This document shows positions 63,828 to 64,000 of a stretch of DNA of 64,000 bases, piece after piece. The DNA lies in NCBI GenBank assembly GCA_905250115.1, contig CAJNOI010000017.1:510685-574684 (forward strand), written 5' to 3'. The translations under genes and the position numbers were made by a program. The notes below the pieces were generated by a model. It did not search any database, was not told the origin of the DNA, and saw only the letters and a program-made list of their open reading frames with translations. The stretch comes from Adineta steineri. Its lineage: Eukaryota; Rotifera; Eurotatoria; Adinetida; Adinetidae. Every line of letters begins with the position of its first letter. Within the stretch, counting starts at the first letter, position 1.

Positions 63828-64000
63828 AGACAGACTCACATCGTCGCGTCTAATCTCAAATCAAAATGTAAATGATTGAAGAAGCATTGATGAAACTCAA
63901 TCTATTTGCTGGTTTTTGTTTGGTTTCTATTTCTTTTATTAGTATAAAAACAAACCTCTGTAATACATTTAACTAAATTTCTTTTGTCTGGCATATACTT

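Larger units (their letters stand above)
61697..64000. other. Repeat-bearing right end
   Basis: 2.3 kb, AT-rich, with three TGTGGG-like palindromes and one AGTACTT-word fragment, listed separately. No gene was supported. Confidence 0.55.

Overview
This is nuclear DNA from a small, gene-dense metazoan genome. Base composition is strongly AT-rich, genes are close together, and almost every gene is cut by introns of about 45-70 bp with clean GT...AG borders. The gene set (paired NK2 homeobox genes, an insulin receptor substrate, a receptor tyrosine phosphatase, a rhodopsin-family GPCR, a ciliary DRC6/FBXL13 protein, MORN4) is bilaterian. The style, together with several clusters of TGTGGG-like repeats (the telomere word reported for bdelloid rotifers), makes a bdelloid rotifer my best guess. 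That is an inference. There is one 100-N assembly gap at 60243-60342. I saw no coding transposon, retroelement or virus copy, no tRNA or rRNA gene and no CRISPR array.

Layout. 1-2647 is non-coding with a 172-bp hAT-type MITE. 2648-12934 holds three same-strand genes, each with one extended Tudor domain and different N-termini. 14547-20852 is an 18-exon receptor-type tyrosine phosphatase (913 aa model). A complete CPVL-like serine carboxypeptidase gene lies antisense inside its 1.6-kb intron, with the last codons of the two genes overlapping. A second CPVL-like gene (21015-22738, minus) lies just past the phosphatase 3' end. Then come a SUEL-lectin-like membrane protein (23525-24264), an unrecognised single-exon ORF (24678-25175), an RNase T2 with extra N- and C-terminal parts (25904-27581), a small unknown gene (27676-28124, minus), FBXL13/DRC6 (28946-31519, minus) and MORN4 (32581-33139, minus).

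33786-38617 carries two NKX2-1-like homeobox genes in tandem on the minus strand, one conservative and one diverged. A cysteine-rich secreted protein (41060-41858), a GPCR (42064-43348, minus), BSDC1 (44859-46213, minus), an SLC36 amino-acid transporter (46420-48738, minus), a two-HMG-box protein (49328-51393) and an insulin receptor substrate homologue (51630-54400) follow. The last 10 kb is repeat-rich. It has a 988-bp hAT-like MITE with long inverted ends, several short-word palindromes, a Nudix-domain gene on the minus strand with an uncertain 5' half, and the first two exons of a further minus-strand gene next to the gap.

Functional themes. Three Tudor proteins keep the residues expected for methyl-arginine reading, as in piRNA-pathway scaffolds. 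Insulin/tyrosine-phosphate signalling is represented by the IRS and the receptor phosphatase. Lysosomal or secreted hydrolases are represented by the CPVL pair and RNase T2. Most intron-exon models below were built by eye; where I summed all exons the total was a multiple of three, which supports them, but no transcript evidence was available.
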